A stretch of 64,000 nt of DNA from Rivularia sp. PCC 7116 (GCF_000316665.1 NC_019678.1:7659001-7723000); one strand, 5' to 3'; positions 16,578-26,632 are shown, counted from the stretch's first letter. Made by a program: numbers and translations. Notes: generated from the letters alone by a model not told the origin.

Positions 16578-19469
16578 TTAATGTGCTGGAGTACCAGCCA
16601 AACAAAAACTCAATTTATGCTCAATATCTTTAAGGCTGACATTCTCTAAACTGGGTAAAATAATTTGAGCCGCACCAACTCTTTCAATAGAACCTATTCC
16701 GATAGTTCGCATTCCCCCAGCGAGGGCGGCTTCAACTCCCGAGCTAGCGTCTTCTACTACAATACAATCGGCTGGTTCTAATTCTAACTGACTGGCTGCG
16801 TGCAGAAATAAATCTGGTGCTGGCTTAGAACGTTTGACGCTGTTGCCGTCAGCAATGGCATCTAGTTTATCGCCTATTCCCAGTCTTTCAATTACAGTGC
16901 GGGCATTTTTGCTTCCCGAGCCAATTGCAATTTTAATTCCTTTCTGACGCAATTCATCTATTAAATTACCAGCTCCGGGTAATAGAGATTCCGGCGTTAT
17001 TTGTTGAATAAGTTCTACATAATAACTATTCTTGCGTTTCATCATCTCCTGAATTTGAGATTCTGAATAATTTCTATCTCCTATTATCTCGATCAATGAA
17101 TCTCTGCGCGAAATTCCTCGTAATGCTTCGTTGGCTTGACGGTTGAAGGGAATACCTTCTTCGTCTGCCAATCTCTGCCAAGCTTGATAGTGATATTCTG
17201 CTGTATCCGTCAGCACGCCATCCAAGTCGAATATAAAGCCTTTGATTTCTGACTTAACGCTGCTAACTTCTGGCTTCAAGTCAAAATTGTGCCAATTGCC
17301 TTGCCAGTAAAGCTTAAACTGTAAGCGTTTCCAAGTCGGAGGTAAATTAGGTTTGGCTATCGGGCCATTTTTCGTAAATTGGATACCGGCAACCCCAAAA
17401 ATTACAGCCTGCCAAATACTGCCGCAGGATGCAGCATGAATTCCCTCGGCAGCATTACCGCGTGTATTTTCTAAATCTACTAATGCAGCTAAGCGAAAAT
17501 ATTCGTAAGCTTCACCGCTTTTACCTAAAGAAGCAGCCACAAGTCCGTGAATAGCTGGTCCTAAAGAAGAACCATAGGTAATATCGGTGCGTGGTGCGTA
17601 ATAATCCCAGTTTTTGAGGAGAATTTCTTTACCATAATCAGTTACGGCAGTTCTCTCCATTAAGTAAAGTAGCATCAACACATCTGGCTGCTTGATTACC
17701 TGCCGCTTGTTAACTTCCTTGATTCCCAAAATAGATAACATTGAATCGGTACGCGGTTCGTAATCAGCAAGGTTGATATCTTCTAATTGAAAAAAGCCCT
17801 CAAATTGTTCGATAACCCCTGTTTTGGAATCGTGGGAAATAAATAGATTTTCGGCTATATCTTGCCAACGCCAACGTCGTTTTTCAGTTAATTGCAGTTT
17901 TTCTGCTAATTTTGTGGCTTTTACTGGAAAAGTTTCTTTGAGCCAGTCGTAAACATCGAGAGCTTTTTGTAAGTGCCATTGCACCATTCGATTGGTGAAA
18001 GTATTGTTATTTATATTTTCGTGATACTCATCAGGTCCAATTACATCAAGAATCGAATAACATTCGCGTTTGACATCAAGAAAAACGCGGCTACTCCAAA
18101 ATAAAGCTGTATCGAGGATAATTTCTGCACCGCGATCGCGCATCCATTCATCGTCTTTGGTCACTTGCCAGTATAGCCAAGCCGCAATACTAATATCTGC
18201 ACTAATGTGAATTTCGCGATCGCGACACCAAATGCGGATATCTTCTTCATATAAATGCTTTGCTGGTGCCCATCTCGGAGTTACTTCATCGCCAGTTGCC
18301 GCACTTTCCCAGGCGTACATTGCACCCCGGTAGCCATTATATTTTGCTTTGCGTCGCGCTCCTTCCAAACAATGGTAGCGATAGGTAAGTAAATTGCGAG
18401 CAATATCGGGTTGTGTAAACAGGAAGAATGGCAGTATAAAAAATTCTGTATCCCAAAATATATGACCGCGATATCCGAAACCAGATAAAGTTTTAGCAGG
18501 AATACTAACTTTGTCGTCGTGACGGGGAGCGCTAATTAATAATTGAAAAAGATTGTACCGTAAGACTAATTGAGCTTGCGCGCTTCCTTCTATAAAGATG
18601 TCACTGTAATACCATGTCTTTTCCCAAGCTTGTTCGTGACTTTCTTGTAATTTTTCATAGCTTGGTAAATTCTGCAACTTATCGCAAGCAGCTTGAATGG
18701 GATTTTCCAATTCTCGGGAAGTGAAAACCGTAACTAACTTTTCTACAGTAACGGTAACTCCTTGAACAGCATTAAACTTTGCTTCCACTGTGGGAAAACC
18801 GGGAACGCTAATATCTCTGTATGTAGCTTTAGTTCCAGATATTGCTAATTTGAATGCCATCCCCAATTGAATGCGAGAAGTTCGAGTTCTAACTTGTAAC
18901 CAGGAACTAGCTTCCCCATATCCTTGCGAGAGAATTAACCAGGGATTGAATCCATCATTATCTTCTGGATTGCCATCAATACTGCCGCGAATCCGAATCG
19001 TACCATCAAAATCAATCGGTGTCAGTTGAATGCGTAATCCTAAAACATTTTGCTCGGCTTGACTAGCAAAACGTTCAAAGTGAAGGCTAATTGTTTTACC
19101 TTTGGGGCTGCGCCAGCTAATTTTACGACTCAGAATACCGCGCTTCAAGTCTAGCTGACGCTCGTAGCTATAAATTTCCCCTTTATCTAAACGAAATTCT
19201 TCGTCATCGATAATAATATACAAAGGCAGCCAATCTGGGCAGTTAACAAGTTCGGTATAATAAATCGGAACATCATCATAAACCCCATTAGTTAAAGTAG
19301 CAGCAACTGCACCGGGATATCCTTCTTCAAAACTCCCTCGCGTACCGAGATAACCATTACCAATAGTAAAAACAGTTTCTTTATAGTTGAGTTGTTCGCA
19401 GTCGAAATGATTTTCAGTGAGAATCCAATCTTGATAGTTCAAATGGGGATCTAAAATATTTTTGTCCAT
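16578..19469 (-). CDS. GH65 disaccharide phosphorylase fused to beta-phosphoglucomutase
   Basis: Bifunctional enzyme. Residues 1-735 form a glycoside hydrolase family 65 phosphorylase: N-terminal beta-sandwich, then an (alpha/alpha)6 barrel with the general acid in GPDEYHE (Glu481) and the phosphate-binding segment GSSLGPAIH around 634-641. Residues 743-963 form a HAD-family beta-phosphoglucomutase (FDLDGVLTDT, Asp748 nucleophile and Asp750 acid/base). Phosphorolysis of maltose, trehalose or kojibiose would give beta-glucose 1-phosphate, which the second domain turns into glucose 6-phosphate. The exact disaccharide cannot be read from sequence. It probably acts in the cytoplasm. Confidence 0.92.
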   Translation of the reverse strand: MDKNILDPHLNYQDWILTENHFDCEQLNYKETVFTIGNGYLGTRGSFEEGYPGAVAATLTNGVYDDVPIYYTELVNCPDWLPLYIIIDDEEFRLDKGEIYSYERQLDLKRGILSRKISWRSPKGKTISLHFERFASQAEQNVLGLRIQLTPIDFDGTIRIRGSIDGNPEDNDGFNPWLILSQGYGEASSWLQVRTRTSRIQLGMAFKLAISGTKATYRDISVPGFPTVEAKFNAVQGVTVTVEKLVTVFTSRELENPIQAACDKLQNLPSYEKLQESHEQAWEKTWYYSDIFIEGSAQAQLVLRYNLFQLLISAPRHDDKVSIPAKTLSGFGYRGHIFWDTEFFILPFFLFTQPDIARNLLTYRYHCLEGARRKAKYNGYRGAMYAWESAATGDEVTPRWAPAKHLYEEDIRIWCRDREIHISADISIAAWLYWQVTKDDEWMRDRGAEIILDTALFWSSRVFLDVKRECYSILDVIGPDEYHENINNNTFTNRMVQWHLQKALDVYDWLKETFPVKATKLAEKLQLTEKRRWRWQDIAENLFISHDSKTGVIEQFEGFFQLEDINLADYEPRTDSMLSILGIKEVNKRQVIKQPDVLMLLYLMERTAVTDYGKEILLKNWDYYAPRTDITYGSSLGPAIHGLVAASLGKSGEAYEYFRLAALVDLENTRGNAAEGIHAASCGSIWQAVIFGVAGIQFTKNGPIAKPNLPPTWKRLQFKLYWQGNWHNFDLKPEVSSVKSEIKGFIFDLDGVLTDTAEYHYQAWQRLADEEGIPFNRQANEALRGISRRDSLIEIIGDRNYSESQIQEMMKRKNSYYVELIQQITPESLLPGAGNLIDELRQKGIKIAIGSGSKNARTVIERLGIGDKLDAIADGNSVKRSKPAPDLFLHAASQLELEPADCIVVEDASSGVEAALAGGMRTIGIGSIERVGAAQIILPSLENVSLKDIEHKLSFCLAGTPAH

Positions 19470-19770
19470 TTTTTTGATTGTGATTAAAAGTATTGTGTCT
19501 GCTTACAACAATTTAAATTGCACCAATTCCATAATCATGGAAGAGTTTAATTTTTATCGATTTAGTATCTCTCTTTAAACAAAAAACAGCGAAAATTATG
19601 TTTAAGAACTAACCTAAGAAGCAATGAATCCAACTTCGTACTTATTACCAGATAAATGTGAATTTCTTGTGAGGATATACCTTCATATTTATTAAAATAC
19701 CGAATAATATCAAGTCCGGCTAATTACTTACGATATAACCCTACTGAAAAGATGGCGGTTATTATCTACT
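19470..19770. other. Spacer upstream of the GH65 gene
   Basis: About 300 AT-rich bases between the GH65 start and the heptamer array. No gene seen. It should contain the promoter of the leftward GH65 gene. Confidence 0.45.
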
Positions 19771-19839
19771 ACTCATTACTCATTACTCATTACTCATTAC
19801 TCATTACTCATTACTCATTACTCATTACTCATTACTCAT
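19771..19839. repeat. Heptanucleotide tandem repeat (ACTCATT)n
   Basis: Nine perfect copies of ACTCATT followed by ACTCAT, 69 bp with no interruption. The period of exactly 7 marks it as a cyanobacterial short tandemly repeated repeat (STRR). It abuts the stop codon of the metallopeptidase gene. Confidence 0.95.
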
Positions 19840-19840
19840 A

Positions 19841-20563
19841 CTACAAAGGTAATAATTCACTTTCCCACGCTTTGAGATTAGCTTTACGTTGTTGCCAATC
19901 GGGCATAATCGTGCCTAGAGTTTGCCAAAAGTCTTTACTGTGATTGTGATGCAATAGGTGAGTCACTTCATGAGCAACAACGTACTCTAATACTGGCAAA
20001 GGCGCATCAGCTAACCGCCAATTGATGCGAATACTTCCTTTGGAGGAACAAGTGCCCCAAGCTCGCTTTTGTTGAGATAACTTGATAGATTTTGGTTGCA
20101 CGTTAAGCTTATGGGCGTAAATTTGAGCAAATCTCAGAATATCGACATAAACTTGTTCGCGCTTCCAATCTATTAATGCTTGTTTTACTGCTGCTTCTTT
20201 TTCGTTGGCAATTAACAGTTGCGGTACTTTGATATAAAAGCACTTATCAAAATCAATAACAACTTTCTCTACGTCAGTGGATTCTATTTTTAAAGTGAAA
20301 AAACTACCCCGGTACATAATTTCTGTACTATCTGTATAGCTTTGGGGTGTTTGAGGCGGATATTTATGACTGATTTTCTCAATAGATTTTAATAACCAGC
20401 TTTTTTTGCTCTCAACAAAATCGGTAATTAGTTTTTCTGGTGTATTAATCGGTGCTACAACTTCTACGCCTTTGTGGCTAACGATAATTCGTAGACGTTT
20501 GCTACGTTTGCTGTGGCGGATACTATAAGAAATACTGGTTTCACAAATCTGCAAGACGGGCAT
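19841..20563 (-). CDS. YgjP-like zinc metallopeptidase (M48/SprT type fold)
   Basis: The zinc site HExxH is present as AHEVTHLLHHNHSKDFW, and the upstream block WGTCSSKGSIRINWRL is the signature of the YgjP (DUF45) family. About 240 residues is the expected length. No signal peptide is seen, so it is cytoplasmic. Its cellular substrate is unknown; in some bacteria members are linked to DNA or restriction systems, with nothing supporting that here. I use the ATG at 20563; an in-frame TTG at 20587 would add eight residues, and neither has a clear ribosome binding site. Confidence 0.85.
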   Translation of the reverse strand: MPVLQICETSISYSIRHSKRSKRLRIIVSHKGVEVVAPINTPEKLITDFVESKKSWLLKSIEKISHKYPPQTPQSYTDSTEIMYRGSFFTLKIESTDVEKVVIDFDKCFYIKVPQLLIANEKEAAVKQALIDWKREQVYVDILRFAQIYAHKLNVQPKSIKLSQQKRAWGTCSSKGSIRINWRLADAPLPVLEYVVAHEVTHLLHHNHSKDFWQTLGTIMPDWQQRKANLKAWESELLPL

Positions 20564-20654
20564 GAATTTTTTGGCGTTGCTGAGCAAAAATCGAACTTAT
20601 TTATCTAGTTTGATTCAATTGTCCAACAATTCTACAACCATTCCGGTCAAAGAT

Positions 20655-20828
20655 TTACACCATAGAGCCAATATTGTAGATACGTGCTATTTTATTGCCA
20701 AAATTTTTATTTTCATAAACAAATTCGCTATAGTCAGCTAAATCATCGATTCCAATCAAGTTAAGGATAATTTCGGTTGCTAACCAAAAAGAAGTTTTTA
20801 CTAACAATTTTTGCCAACGTACATTCAT
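20655..20828 (-). CDS. Small protein of 57 residues, unknown function
   Basis: A strong ribosome binding site (GAGGGGG) sits a few bases before the ATG at 20828, which argues that this short frame is a real gene. The protein starts MNVRWQKLLVKTSFWLATEI and has a hydrophobic helix (about 12-27) followed by an acidic DDLADYSEFVYE segment and a more basic tail. It resembles short conserved cyanobacterial proteins with a W-L-EI-L-GIDDLADYSEF pattern, but I know no function for them. Confidence 0.65.
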   Translation of the reverse strand: MNVRWQKLLVKTSFWLATEIILNLIGIDDLADYSEFVYENKNFGNKIARIYNIGSMV

Positions 20829-21000
20829 CTTGTCCCCCTCTTGCTTAATCAAGCCAGAAAATATTTTTGTAAAACCTTACTTATTTATTAGTGCTGAAAT
20901 ATCTAAGTTATGCAGCTGTCGAATAGATATCTGCCAGAATTAGTTACAGCAGCGTAGTGTCTCATTCCGCATACAAATATAAGTAGACTTAAGCTATAGG

Positions 21001-21055
21001 GTTCGTAGTTGCGCTTCAGCGCCAAAAATCTTGGCGCTGAAGCGCAACTACGAAC
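21001..21055. repeat. Perfect 25-bp inverted repeat (REP-like or terminator)
   Basis: The arms at 21001-21025 and 21031-21055 are perfect reverse complements around AAATC, starting GTTCGTAGTTGCGCTTCAGC. It lies 27 bp after the bioF stop codon. A decayed relative is at 26533-26587. It is probably a dispersed palindromic element that may also stop transcription. Confidence 0.85.
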
Positions 21056-21082
21056 ATATTTTGATTCAGCCGACTTACTTAA

Positions 21083-22246
21083 CTAATTAAAATTTTTTAA
21101 CACTTCTACTAATTTCTCAATATGACTTGGTTGATGGGTAGCCATTAACGAAATACGAATCCTACTTGTGGGCACTGTGGGGGGACGAATTGCCGGTGCG
21201 AAAATTCCGGATTCTTTGAGATAATTTCCGATTTTTAACGCTTGTGCTGCACTTGCTAGCTGGAAACAAATAATTGCTGATTCTGAAGGTAATATTTTCA
21301 AGTTTGGCAAATCAGACATCAAGTCTTTTAGATAATTAATATTTTTCCACAATTGACTGCGACGGTGTGGTTCTTCTTTAACTATCTTAATTGCTTGCAA
21401 AGCCGCAGCAGTGTCACTTGGTGAAAGTGCTGTGGTATAAATCCAGCTAGGGGCACGATTTCTTAAAAAGTCAATCAAAGCCGTACTCCCAGCGACGTAA
21501 CCACCCAAACTACCCAAAGCCTTACTTAAAGTACCAACTTGAATTAACTGTTTAGAAGTGCAGCCAAAATATTCCACACAACCGGCACCAGTTTCTCCCA
21601 AAACTCCAGTAGCGTGAGCTTCATCGACTAGCAACATGCAGCTAAATTCTTCAGCAATATCTAATAATGTAGGTAAAGGACACAAATCCCCATCCATACT
21701 GAAAACACTATCGGTAATTATCAGACAGCGACGATAATTTTGTCGAATTTCTTCTAACTTACTTTTTAAAGCAGCAGCATCGCAATGGGGATACTCAACT
21801 ACCGCAGCACCGCTAAGAATTGCCCCATTTTTCAAACTGGAATGATTGTACTCATCGGATAAAATCACATCGCGTTTACCAACCACGGCGGTAACTGCAC
21901 CCAAATTAGCTAAATATCCCGAGCTGAATACCAAAGCATCTTCCGTGGTTTTCAATTCGGCGATCGCGGTTTCTAAATCGCAATGCAATTCTCGATGCCC
22001 GCTGAGTAATCTAGAACCAGTGCTGCCAGTTCCAAAATCTTGGATAGCAGTAGTTGCAGCCTGAATTAAACGGTCATCCCCTGCCAAACCTAGATAATCA
22101 TTGCTGGCAAAATTAATGACCTCGTTTCCCTGTAAAACTACCGTAGCACCAGCCCCACCGTGGATTGTTTGCACCGAACGGTACCAATCAGCACGGTGAA
22201 TAGTTTTCAAAGATTGCTCTAGCCAAGCGTAACAGTCATCAGTCAT
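21083..22246 (-). CDS. bioF: 8-amino-7-oxononanoate synthase
   Basis: PLP-dependent alpha-oxoamine synthase that condenses pimeloyl thioester with alanine in biotin synthesis. Visible family marks are [10 protein letters not shown] near residue 45, [12 protein letters not shown] at 72-83, [11 protein letters not shown] at 207-217, and the PLP lysine Lys242 in [13 protein letters not shown]. The 387 residues are full length. Its start codon and first codons (MTDD) are spelled by copies of an ATGACTG heptamer, which continue upstream. No other biotin genes are in the window. It is followed on the same strand by the small protein and the YgjP-like gene. Confidence 0.94.
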   Translation of the reverse strand: MTDDCYAWLEQSLKTIHRADWYRSVQTIHGGAGATVVLQGNEVINFASNDYLGLAGDDRLIQAATTAIQDFGTGSTGSRLLSGHRELHCDLETAIAELKTTEDALVFSSGYLANLGAVTAVVGKRDVILSDEYNHSSLKNGAILSGAAVVEYPHCDAAALKSKLEEIRQNYRRCLIITDSVFSMDGDLCPLPTLLDIAEEFSCMLLVDEAHATGVLGETGAGCVEYFGCTSKQLIQVGTLSKALGSLGGYVAGSTALIDFLRNRAPSWIYTTALSPSDTAAALQAIKIVKEEPHRRSQLWKNINYLKDLMSDLPNLKILPSESAIICFQLASAAQALKIGNYLKESGIFAPAIRPPTVPTSRIRISLMATHQPSHIEKLVEVLKNFN

Positions 22247-22384
22247 CAGTTGTTAGTTGTTAGTTGTTAGTTGTTAGCTATCAGTTTGAAATAATTCATT
22301 GATAACTGCTCGCTGTTCACTGCTCACTGTTCACTGTTCACTGCTCACTGTTTACTGTTAACTGTTCACTGTTTACTGTTAACT
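22232..22384. repeat. Heptamer repeats between bioF and ruvA
   Basis: Two arrays: CAGTCAT/GTTAGTT units at about 22232-22278, and CTGTTCA/CTGCTCA/CTGTTTA units at about 22305-22384. The first forms the bioF start region; the second encodes the last residues and stop of ruvA. Confidence 0.85.
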
Positions 22385-23010
22385 TCGCTGCTGCTGAGAT
22401 GGGCGATCGCCTGCTTAATCCAATCTTCGACAAAAGCATCTTTGGGTAATCCAATATCTTCGCCGACGACGTGTAAAGCGTAGCTAACTTCTTGTGCCGT
22501 ATAGCCTAAAGCGAGTAAAGTCATTTGCACTTCTTCGAGAATTCCGGGTGCGGGACCACCTGTAGCAACGAAGAAACCAGCATTTTTACGCCAATCAATG
22601 AGTTTGCTTTTAAGTTCCAAACAAATGCGTTCGGCGGTTTTCTTACCAACACCGGGAGTTTGGATTAATAATTGCACGTTAGCAGCAATAATCGATTGGA
22701 CTAATTCGGGTAATTCCAAAGTATCGAGCAAAGCAATAGCCAAAGAACTACCAATCCCGCTGACACCGATTAAAAAGCGAAATAAATCCCTTTCTGCTGG
22801 TGTACTAAAGCCGTAAAGAAGCGGTACCTCTTCCCGAACTTGGTAATGGGTAAAGACTTGGACTTCACCCCCCGAATCCGGTAATAGAGTAGCCAATCTT
22901 GCGGGAACTTGTAAATCGTATCCGATACCGTTCACCTCTAAAGTCAGGGTATGACGATTGGCGCTATTTTTTTGGATACCAGCAACGATTCCTTTGAGAT
23001 AACTAATCAT
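22366..23010 (-). CDS. ruvA: Holliday junction branch migration complex subunit RuvA
   Basis: RuvA binds the four-way junction and loads RuvB helicase. The N-terminal OB-fold reads [13 protein letters not shown]...[15 protein letters not shown], followed by two helix-hairpin-helix motifs ([17 protein letters not shown] and [20 protein letters not shown]) and the small C-terminal RuvB-binding domain. The final residues (EVNSKQ) are encoded by a heptamer array, so the original end was lost or extended. Its start overlaps the sucrose-phosphate phosphatase stop by 4 bp (ATGA), implying translational coupling. Confidence 0.95.
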   Translation of the reverse strand: MISYLKGIVAGIQKNSANRHTLTLEVNGIGYDLQVPARLATLLPDSGGEVQVFTHYQVREEVPLLYGFSTPAERDLFRFLIGVSGIGSSLAIALLDTLELPELVQSIIAANVQLLIQTPGVGKKTAERICLELKSKLIDWRKNAGFFVATGGPAPGILEEVQMTLLALGYTAQEVSYALHVVGEDIGLPKDAFVEDWIKQAIAHLSSSEVNSKQ

Positions 23011-23753
23011 AAGAAACCAAAGTATTTTAAGCCTTCAATAATTCCACCTGCACAAACATTTTTCGCCAGGTAACGGTGGTTAACAGGATTTTCATTATGC
23101 CATTGGATTAATTCCGGACGAGCGTTTCCCACAAGGATACCTCGTTCTTCTCCAACAGCAAATAAAGCAATATCATTGCCCGAATCACCGCAAGCTACCG
23201 TTCTTTCTGATACAAAGTTCCACTTTTCGCGGAGAAATTGCATTGCCTGACCTTTATCGCTGCTACTGGGTACAATGTCAAGGTCAATACCACTGCTGTA
23301 GATTAATTTGACATCTAAACCGCTTTCGGACAAGCTAGATTCCAATTGCGGTAAAATCCCTGCGGCAACTGATTGTTCAACGAAAAAGCTTACCTTGAAT
23401 TGTCCCTGTTCTGTGTCTGGTTGGGGTTTTAACTCCGAGAATTCAGCAGTTTTAGATAATACCACTTCTCGGTTCCATCCTTCAGAAAGTTTTTTAGACC
23501 AATCAGTATCTGGAGTATCCCTTTTATCTAAGTATATTTCCGTTCCTACTGATAAAACCAAAGCATCTGGCTCCATCAAATTTCTTTCCTGTTTCAGTTC
23601 TTCATATAAAACCGGCGATCGCCCAGTAGCATATACAATTTTAGTTCCATGTTCTTGACGATGTTTGCTCAAAAGTTGTGATAATTCCCTCAAAGCATCA
23701 TCGTCACCGACGAAAGTGTTATCTAAATCCGTTACGAACAGAAATCTACTCAC
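23007..23753 (-). CDS. Sucrose-phosphate phosphatase family HAD hydrolase
   Basis: HAD-superfamily phosphatase with the nucleophile motif [13 protein letters not shown] (Asp9, Asp11), the threonine motif YATGRS, a cap domain with KVSFFV, and the final [11 protein letters not shown] metal-binding motif. DLDNT, length (248 residues) and [14 protein letters not shown] fit sucrose-6-phosphate phosphatase, the last step of sucrose synthesis. A mannosyl- or glucosyl-phosphoglycerate phosphatase of the same fold is a less likely alternative. First gene of a two-gene unit with ruvA. Confidence 0.85.
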   Translation of the reverse strand: MSRFLFVTDLDNTFVGDDDALRELSQLLSKHRQEHGTKIVYATGRSPVLYEELKQERNLMEPDALVLSVGTEIYLDKRDTPDTDWSKKLSEGWNREVVLSKTAEFSELKPQPDTEQGQFKVSFFVEQSVAAGILPQLESSLSESGLDVKLIYSSGIDLDIVPSSSDKGQAMQFLREKWNFVSERTVACGDSGNDIALFAVGEERGILVGNARPELIQWHNENPVNHRYLAKNVCAGGIIEGLKYFGFL

Positions 23754-24010
23754 CGGTGTTTGCTCTCCTGGTTACAGCTTTACCATCAAAAAGTTTACAT
23801 TAATTGTTAGTTGTAAATTTTAGTTTTTTTGGGATGCTGCAAACGAATGATTTACAAATCATAATTACAGTTTCGCAATACTTAATTATTTTTAGATTTC
23901 CAAGTTTTAATTGTTACCATACTTTTCATATTTAATTTATATTGGAAACCGCAAACTGAATATATAAATAACTTGTAACTGTTATTTAAAATTTTCTCGC
24001 AAATAAAACA

Positions 24011-24550
24011 ATGATACCTAGATTACAAAGAATTCTAGCAAAATCTAAAAGTGCTGTGGTTTTAAGTTTGATATCATTATCTGCGATTTATCTTGTAAGC
24101 TGTAGCGATAACGCTTCTGAGAATAATGTTACGCAGGAAACTAATTTATCGGCGGATACATCTACAGAAGCTGATTTATCTCAAGATTTATCTACACAAA
24201 CCAATATATCAACTGAGAAATCAGTCACAGCAGTAAAGCAAACTAAAAAAATAACTCCCTCACAACTCATTCAGATTAAACAAGCATTACCGGGTAAAAA
24301 TGTAATTATTGACCATGCTTTTCAAGTCAACTTGAAAGAGTTTGGTACTACTTTATTTGTACCCGCAAAAGAATCTTCTGAGGATTCACCTCAGCCCAAA
24401 CTTGGTCTTTATTTGGTTAAAGATGGGCAAATTAAATTTACTTTTCCCCTACCCGAAGATGTACAGCCTTGGAATTTTCTAGAACTTGATGCAGTATCTT
24501 TTGAACAAAATTCCCAAAATAAAGTCTTTTATGGGACAGACTACTACTAG
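24011..24550 (+). CDS. Putative lipoprotein of unknown function
   Basis: Residues 12-31 are a lipoprotein signal ending in the lipobox LVSC (Cys31). A low-complexity Asn/Thr/Ser/Asp segment (residues 32-75, repeated LSxDxSTxT) acts as a linker, then a compact domain of about 95 residues ends GTDYY. I do not recognise that domain. Export and lipidation are well supported; function is not. It precedes dhaK by 140 bp on the same strand, but nothing ties it to dihydroxyacetone use. Confidence 0.75.
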   Translation: MIPRLQRILAKSKSAVVLSLISLSAIYLVSCSDNASENNVTQETNLSADTSTEADLSQDLSTQTNISTEKSVTAVKQTKKITPSQLIQIKQALPGKNVIIDHAFQVNLKEFGTTLFVPAKESSEDSPQPKLGLYLVKDGQIKFTFPLPEDVQPWNFLELDAVSFEQNSQNKVFYGTDYY

Positions 24551-24690
24551 TTCCCAGAATTGCATATTTGCGATGAAATAATTTTTTCATTACCCATTAA
24601 CAATTACCAATTACCCATTACCTATCCCCACATATATGATAAATATTTAATTGATAATTTAAGATTCACATCCTACGGGTGAAAGGTGAT

Positions 24691-25761
24691 ATGAAAAAGT
24701 TAATTAACCAGCCCGACGACTTTGTACGCGAAAGTCTGGAAGGAATGGCTGCTGCTCATCCCGATTTAATTAAGGTAAATTTTGCACCTACTTTTGTATA
24801 TCGTACTGATGCACCCGTAAAAGGAAAAGTCGCAGTTATTTCTGGTGGTGGCAGCGGGCACGAACCGATGCACGCTGGTTTTGTGGGTATGGGAATGCTT
24901 GATGCTGCGGTTCCTGGAGAGGTTTTCACTTCTCCGACTCCCGACCAAATGTTAGCTGCTGCAAAACAGGTTGATGGTGGTGCTGGTATTTTAAATATCG
25001 TCAAAAATTATAGCGGCGATGTGATGAATTTTGAAATGGCTACGGAGTTAGCCCGCAGTGAAGATATGCGGGTTTTAAATATTTTAATTGATGATGATGT
25101 AGCCGTTAAAGATAGTTTATATACTCAAGGTCGTCGCGGTGTCGGAACTACGGTATTAGCTGAAAAAATCTGTGGTGCAGCAGCAGAACAAGGTTATGAT
25201 TTACAGCAAATTGCCGATTTATGCGCCAAGGTTAATTGTAACGGTAGAAGTATGGGCATGGCTTTGACTTCCTGTACGGTACCCGCAAAAGGTTCGCCGA
25301 CTTTTAAATTGGGTGACACAGAAATTGAAATGGGTTGCGGTATTCATGGTGAGCCGGGAAGGCAACGCACGTCAATGGCTCCAGCAGATGAGATTACAGA
25401 AACCCTAGCGCTAGGGATTATTGAAGATTCAGCATATACTCGCACGGTAAGGCAATGGGATGAATCGCAAGGTGATTGGGTAGATGTGGAATTGACAGAT
25501 TCACCTTTGGCAAGCGGTAGTAATGTTTTGGCTTTTGTTAATGGTATGGGTGGTACTCCCCTGAGCGAGTTGTACATTGTTTATCGAAAATTAGTAGAAG
25601 TTTGTCAAGGGAAAGGGTTAAAAATTGTCCGTAATTTAATTGGCTCTTATATGACTTCCTTGGAAATGCAGGGTTGTTCAATTACTTTGCTCAAAGTTGA
25701 TGATGAGATGGTTAAACTTTGGGATGCTCCGGTGAAGACTGCTGCTTTGAAGTGGGGTTGA
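24691..25761 (+). CDS. dhaK: PEP-dependent dihydroxyacetone kinase, dihydroxyacetone-binding subunit
   Basis: DhaK binds dihydroxyacetone covalently through a histidine and receives phosphate from DhaL-bound ADP/ATP. The active His219 is in GCGIHGEPG, and [15 protein letters not shown] near residue 50 is the substrate loop. Length (356 residues) matches PTS-type DhaK, not the fused ATP-dependent kinase. The ATG at 24691 is preceded by AAAGGTGA, preferred over GTG at 24679. Its partners dhaL (34006) and the dhaM fusion (41102) are on the same strand but 8 and 15 kb away, an unusual separation for genes normally in one operon. Confidence 0.95.
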   Translation: MKKLINQPDDFVRESLEGMAAAHPDLIKVNFAPTFVYRTDAPVKGKVAVISGGGSGHEPMHAGFVGMGMLDAAVPGEVFTSPTPDQMLAAAKQVDGGAGILNIVKNYSGDVMNFEMATELARSEDMRVLNILIDDDVAVKDSLYTQGRRGVGTTVLAEKICGAAAEQGYDLQQIADLCAKVNCNGRSMGMALTSCTVPAKGSPTFKLGDTEIEMGCGIHGEPGRQRTSMAPADEITETLALGIIEDSAYTRTVRQWDESQGDWVDVELTDSPLASGSNVLAFVNGMGGTPLSELYIVYRKLVEVCQGKGLKIVRNLIGSYMTSLEMQGCSITLLKVDDEMVKLWDAPVKTAALKWG

Positions 25762-25770
25762 TTATTTTTT

Positions 25771-25894
25771 AGGACTTACGCAACCGGCACATTTTTCTTG
25801 TAGGGTGCTGTGACACTTAGGTCAATTTTCAACGTAATAATAAGACTTTTGGTGTCACGCACCATCCGAGTCTTGTGACAGTTGCGTAAGTCCT
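25771..25894. mobile_element. MITE-like element, 124 bp, copy A
   Basis: The terminal inverted repeats are perfect over 13 bp: AGGACTTACGCAA at 25771-25783 and its complement at 25882-25894. The interior contains TGTAGGGTGCTGTGACACTTA and GTGTCACGCACCA. A homologous copy of the same 124-bp length, inverted, is at 34687-34810. No coding capacity, so it would be a non-autonomous element. Confidence 0.85.
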
Positions 25895-26050
25895 GTTCTT
25901 GTTTAAAAATCTTGAATCAGTCTCAGTTAGTTCTCACAACCACCTCGGAATCAATTCCGAGGCTAATAGCTCAAGTCTACTAAAGTAGACTGAAATCCCT
26001 GCCGAGTCGTCACTATCTCTTATAATACTTGGTAGAGTAATGGTGAAAAC
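25895..26050. repeat. Short palindromes upstream of the fasciclin gene
   Basis: Two hairpins: CTCGGAAT-CAATTCCGAG near 25942-25960, and AGTCTACT-AAAGTAGACT near 25975-25993. GCTAATAGCTCAAGTCTACT recurs almost unchanged at 45594-45613. This is a dispersed repeat family. Confidence 0.6.
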
Positions 26051-26452
26051 ATGGCAGATATAGTTGATATTGCTGTTAGTGCTGATTCTTTTAATACGCT
26101 AGTTGCAGCAGTACAAGCTGCTAATTTAGTAGAAACATTAAAAAGTCCCGGACCTTTTACAGTTTTTGCACCTAATGATGAAGCTTTTGCAAAATTACCT
26201 CCCGGAACCGTTCAAACTCTGGTACAAAATCCTCCCCAGCTAGCAAGAATTCTCACATATCATGTTGTCGCGGGCAAATTAATGCAGGCCGATTTAGCAA
26301 AATTGAAAACTGTAAATTCTGTGGAAGGTTCCCCTATTAATATTAATTGTAATCATAAATTTGAAGTGAAAAATGCCACTATTTTAGCAGCAGATATCGA
26401 AGCTGATAATGGTGTAATTCATGTGATTGATAACGTTATTCTTATGGGTTGA
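26051..26452 (+). CDS. Fasciclin (FAS1) domain protein
   Basis: A single FAS1 domain fills the 133 residues: the H1 motif [17 protein letters not shown] at about 34-50 and the H2 region YHVVAGKLM at about 78-86, ending [14 protein letters not shown]. There is no signal peptide, so this form is probably cytoplasmic, unlike secreted adhesion FAS1 proteins. FAS1 domains mediate adhesion; the role of small cyanobacterial ones is unclear. It is flanked by a MITE and, directly after its stop, by a fragment of dhaK. Confidence 0.92.
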   Translation: MADIVDIAVSADSFNTLVAAVQAANLVETLKSPGPFTVFAPNDEAFAKLPPGTVQTLVQNPPQLARILTYHVVAGKLMQADLAKLKTVNSVEGSPININCNHKFEVKNATILAADIEADNGVIHVIDNVILMG

Positions 26453-26456
26453 TTTG

Positions 26457-26533
26457 TAAGGCGATTGGGTAGATGTGGAATTGCTCAAAGTTAATGATGA
26501 GATGATTGTTGCTTTGAAGTGAGGTTGAATTAA
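26457..26533 (+). pseudogene. Decayed, internally deleted copy of the dhaK 3' end
   Basis: Three pieces match dhaK in order. 26457-26483 matches 25467-25494 (GATTGGGTAGATGTGGAATTG), 26481-26505 matches 25687-25711 (TTGCTCAAAGTT..TGATGAGATG), and 26507-26533 matches the last codons and stop near 25738-25764 (GCTTTGAAGTG.GGTTGA). The intervening dhaK segments are missing, with a shared TTG at the first junction. It is far too short to function. Confidence 0.8.
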
Positions 26534-26587
26534 GTTCGTAGTAACGCTTTAGCGCAGAATATTTATTTGGGCTAAAGCAAATTACAA
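26533..26587. repeat. Degenerate palindromic repeat
   Basis: GTTCGTAGTAACGCTTTAGC is followed by an imperfect reverse complement GGCTAAAGCAAATTACAAAC. It is related to the perfect inverted repeat at 21001-21055. Confidence 0.6.
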
Positions 26588-26632
26588 ACTGTACACACTT
26601 TACAAAAAAATCTGCCAGTTGCATAAGTTCTA

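Noticed and set aside
19771-19839. CRISPR array
   Set aside because: The unit is 7 bp with no spacers and no cas genes; it is a heptanucleotide tandem repeat, as are the arrays at 22305, 45721, 57373 and 63862.
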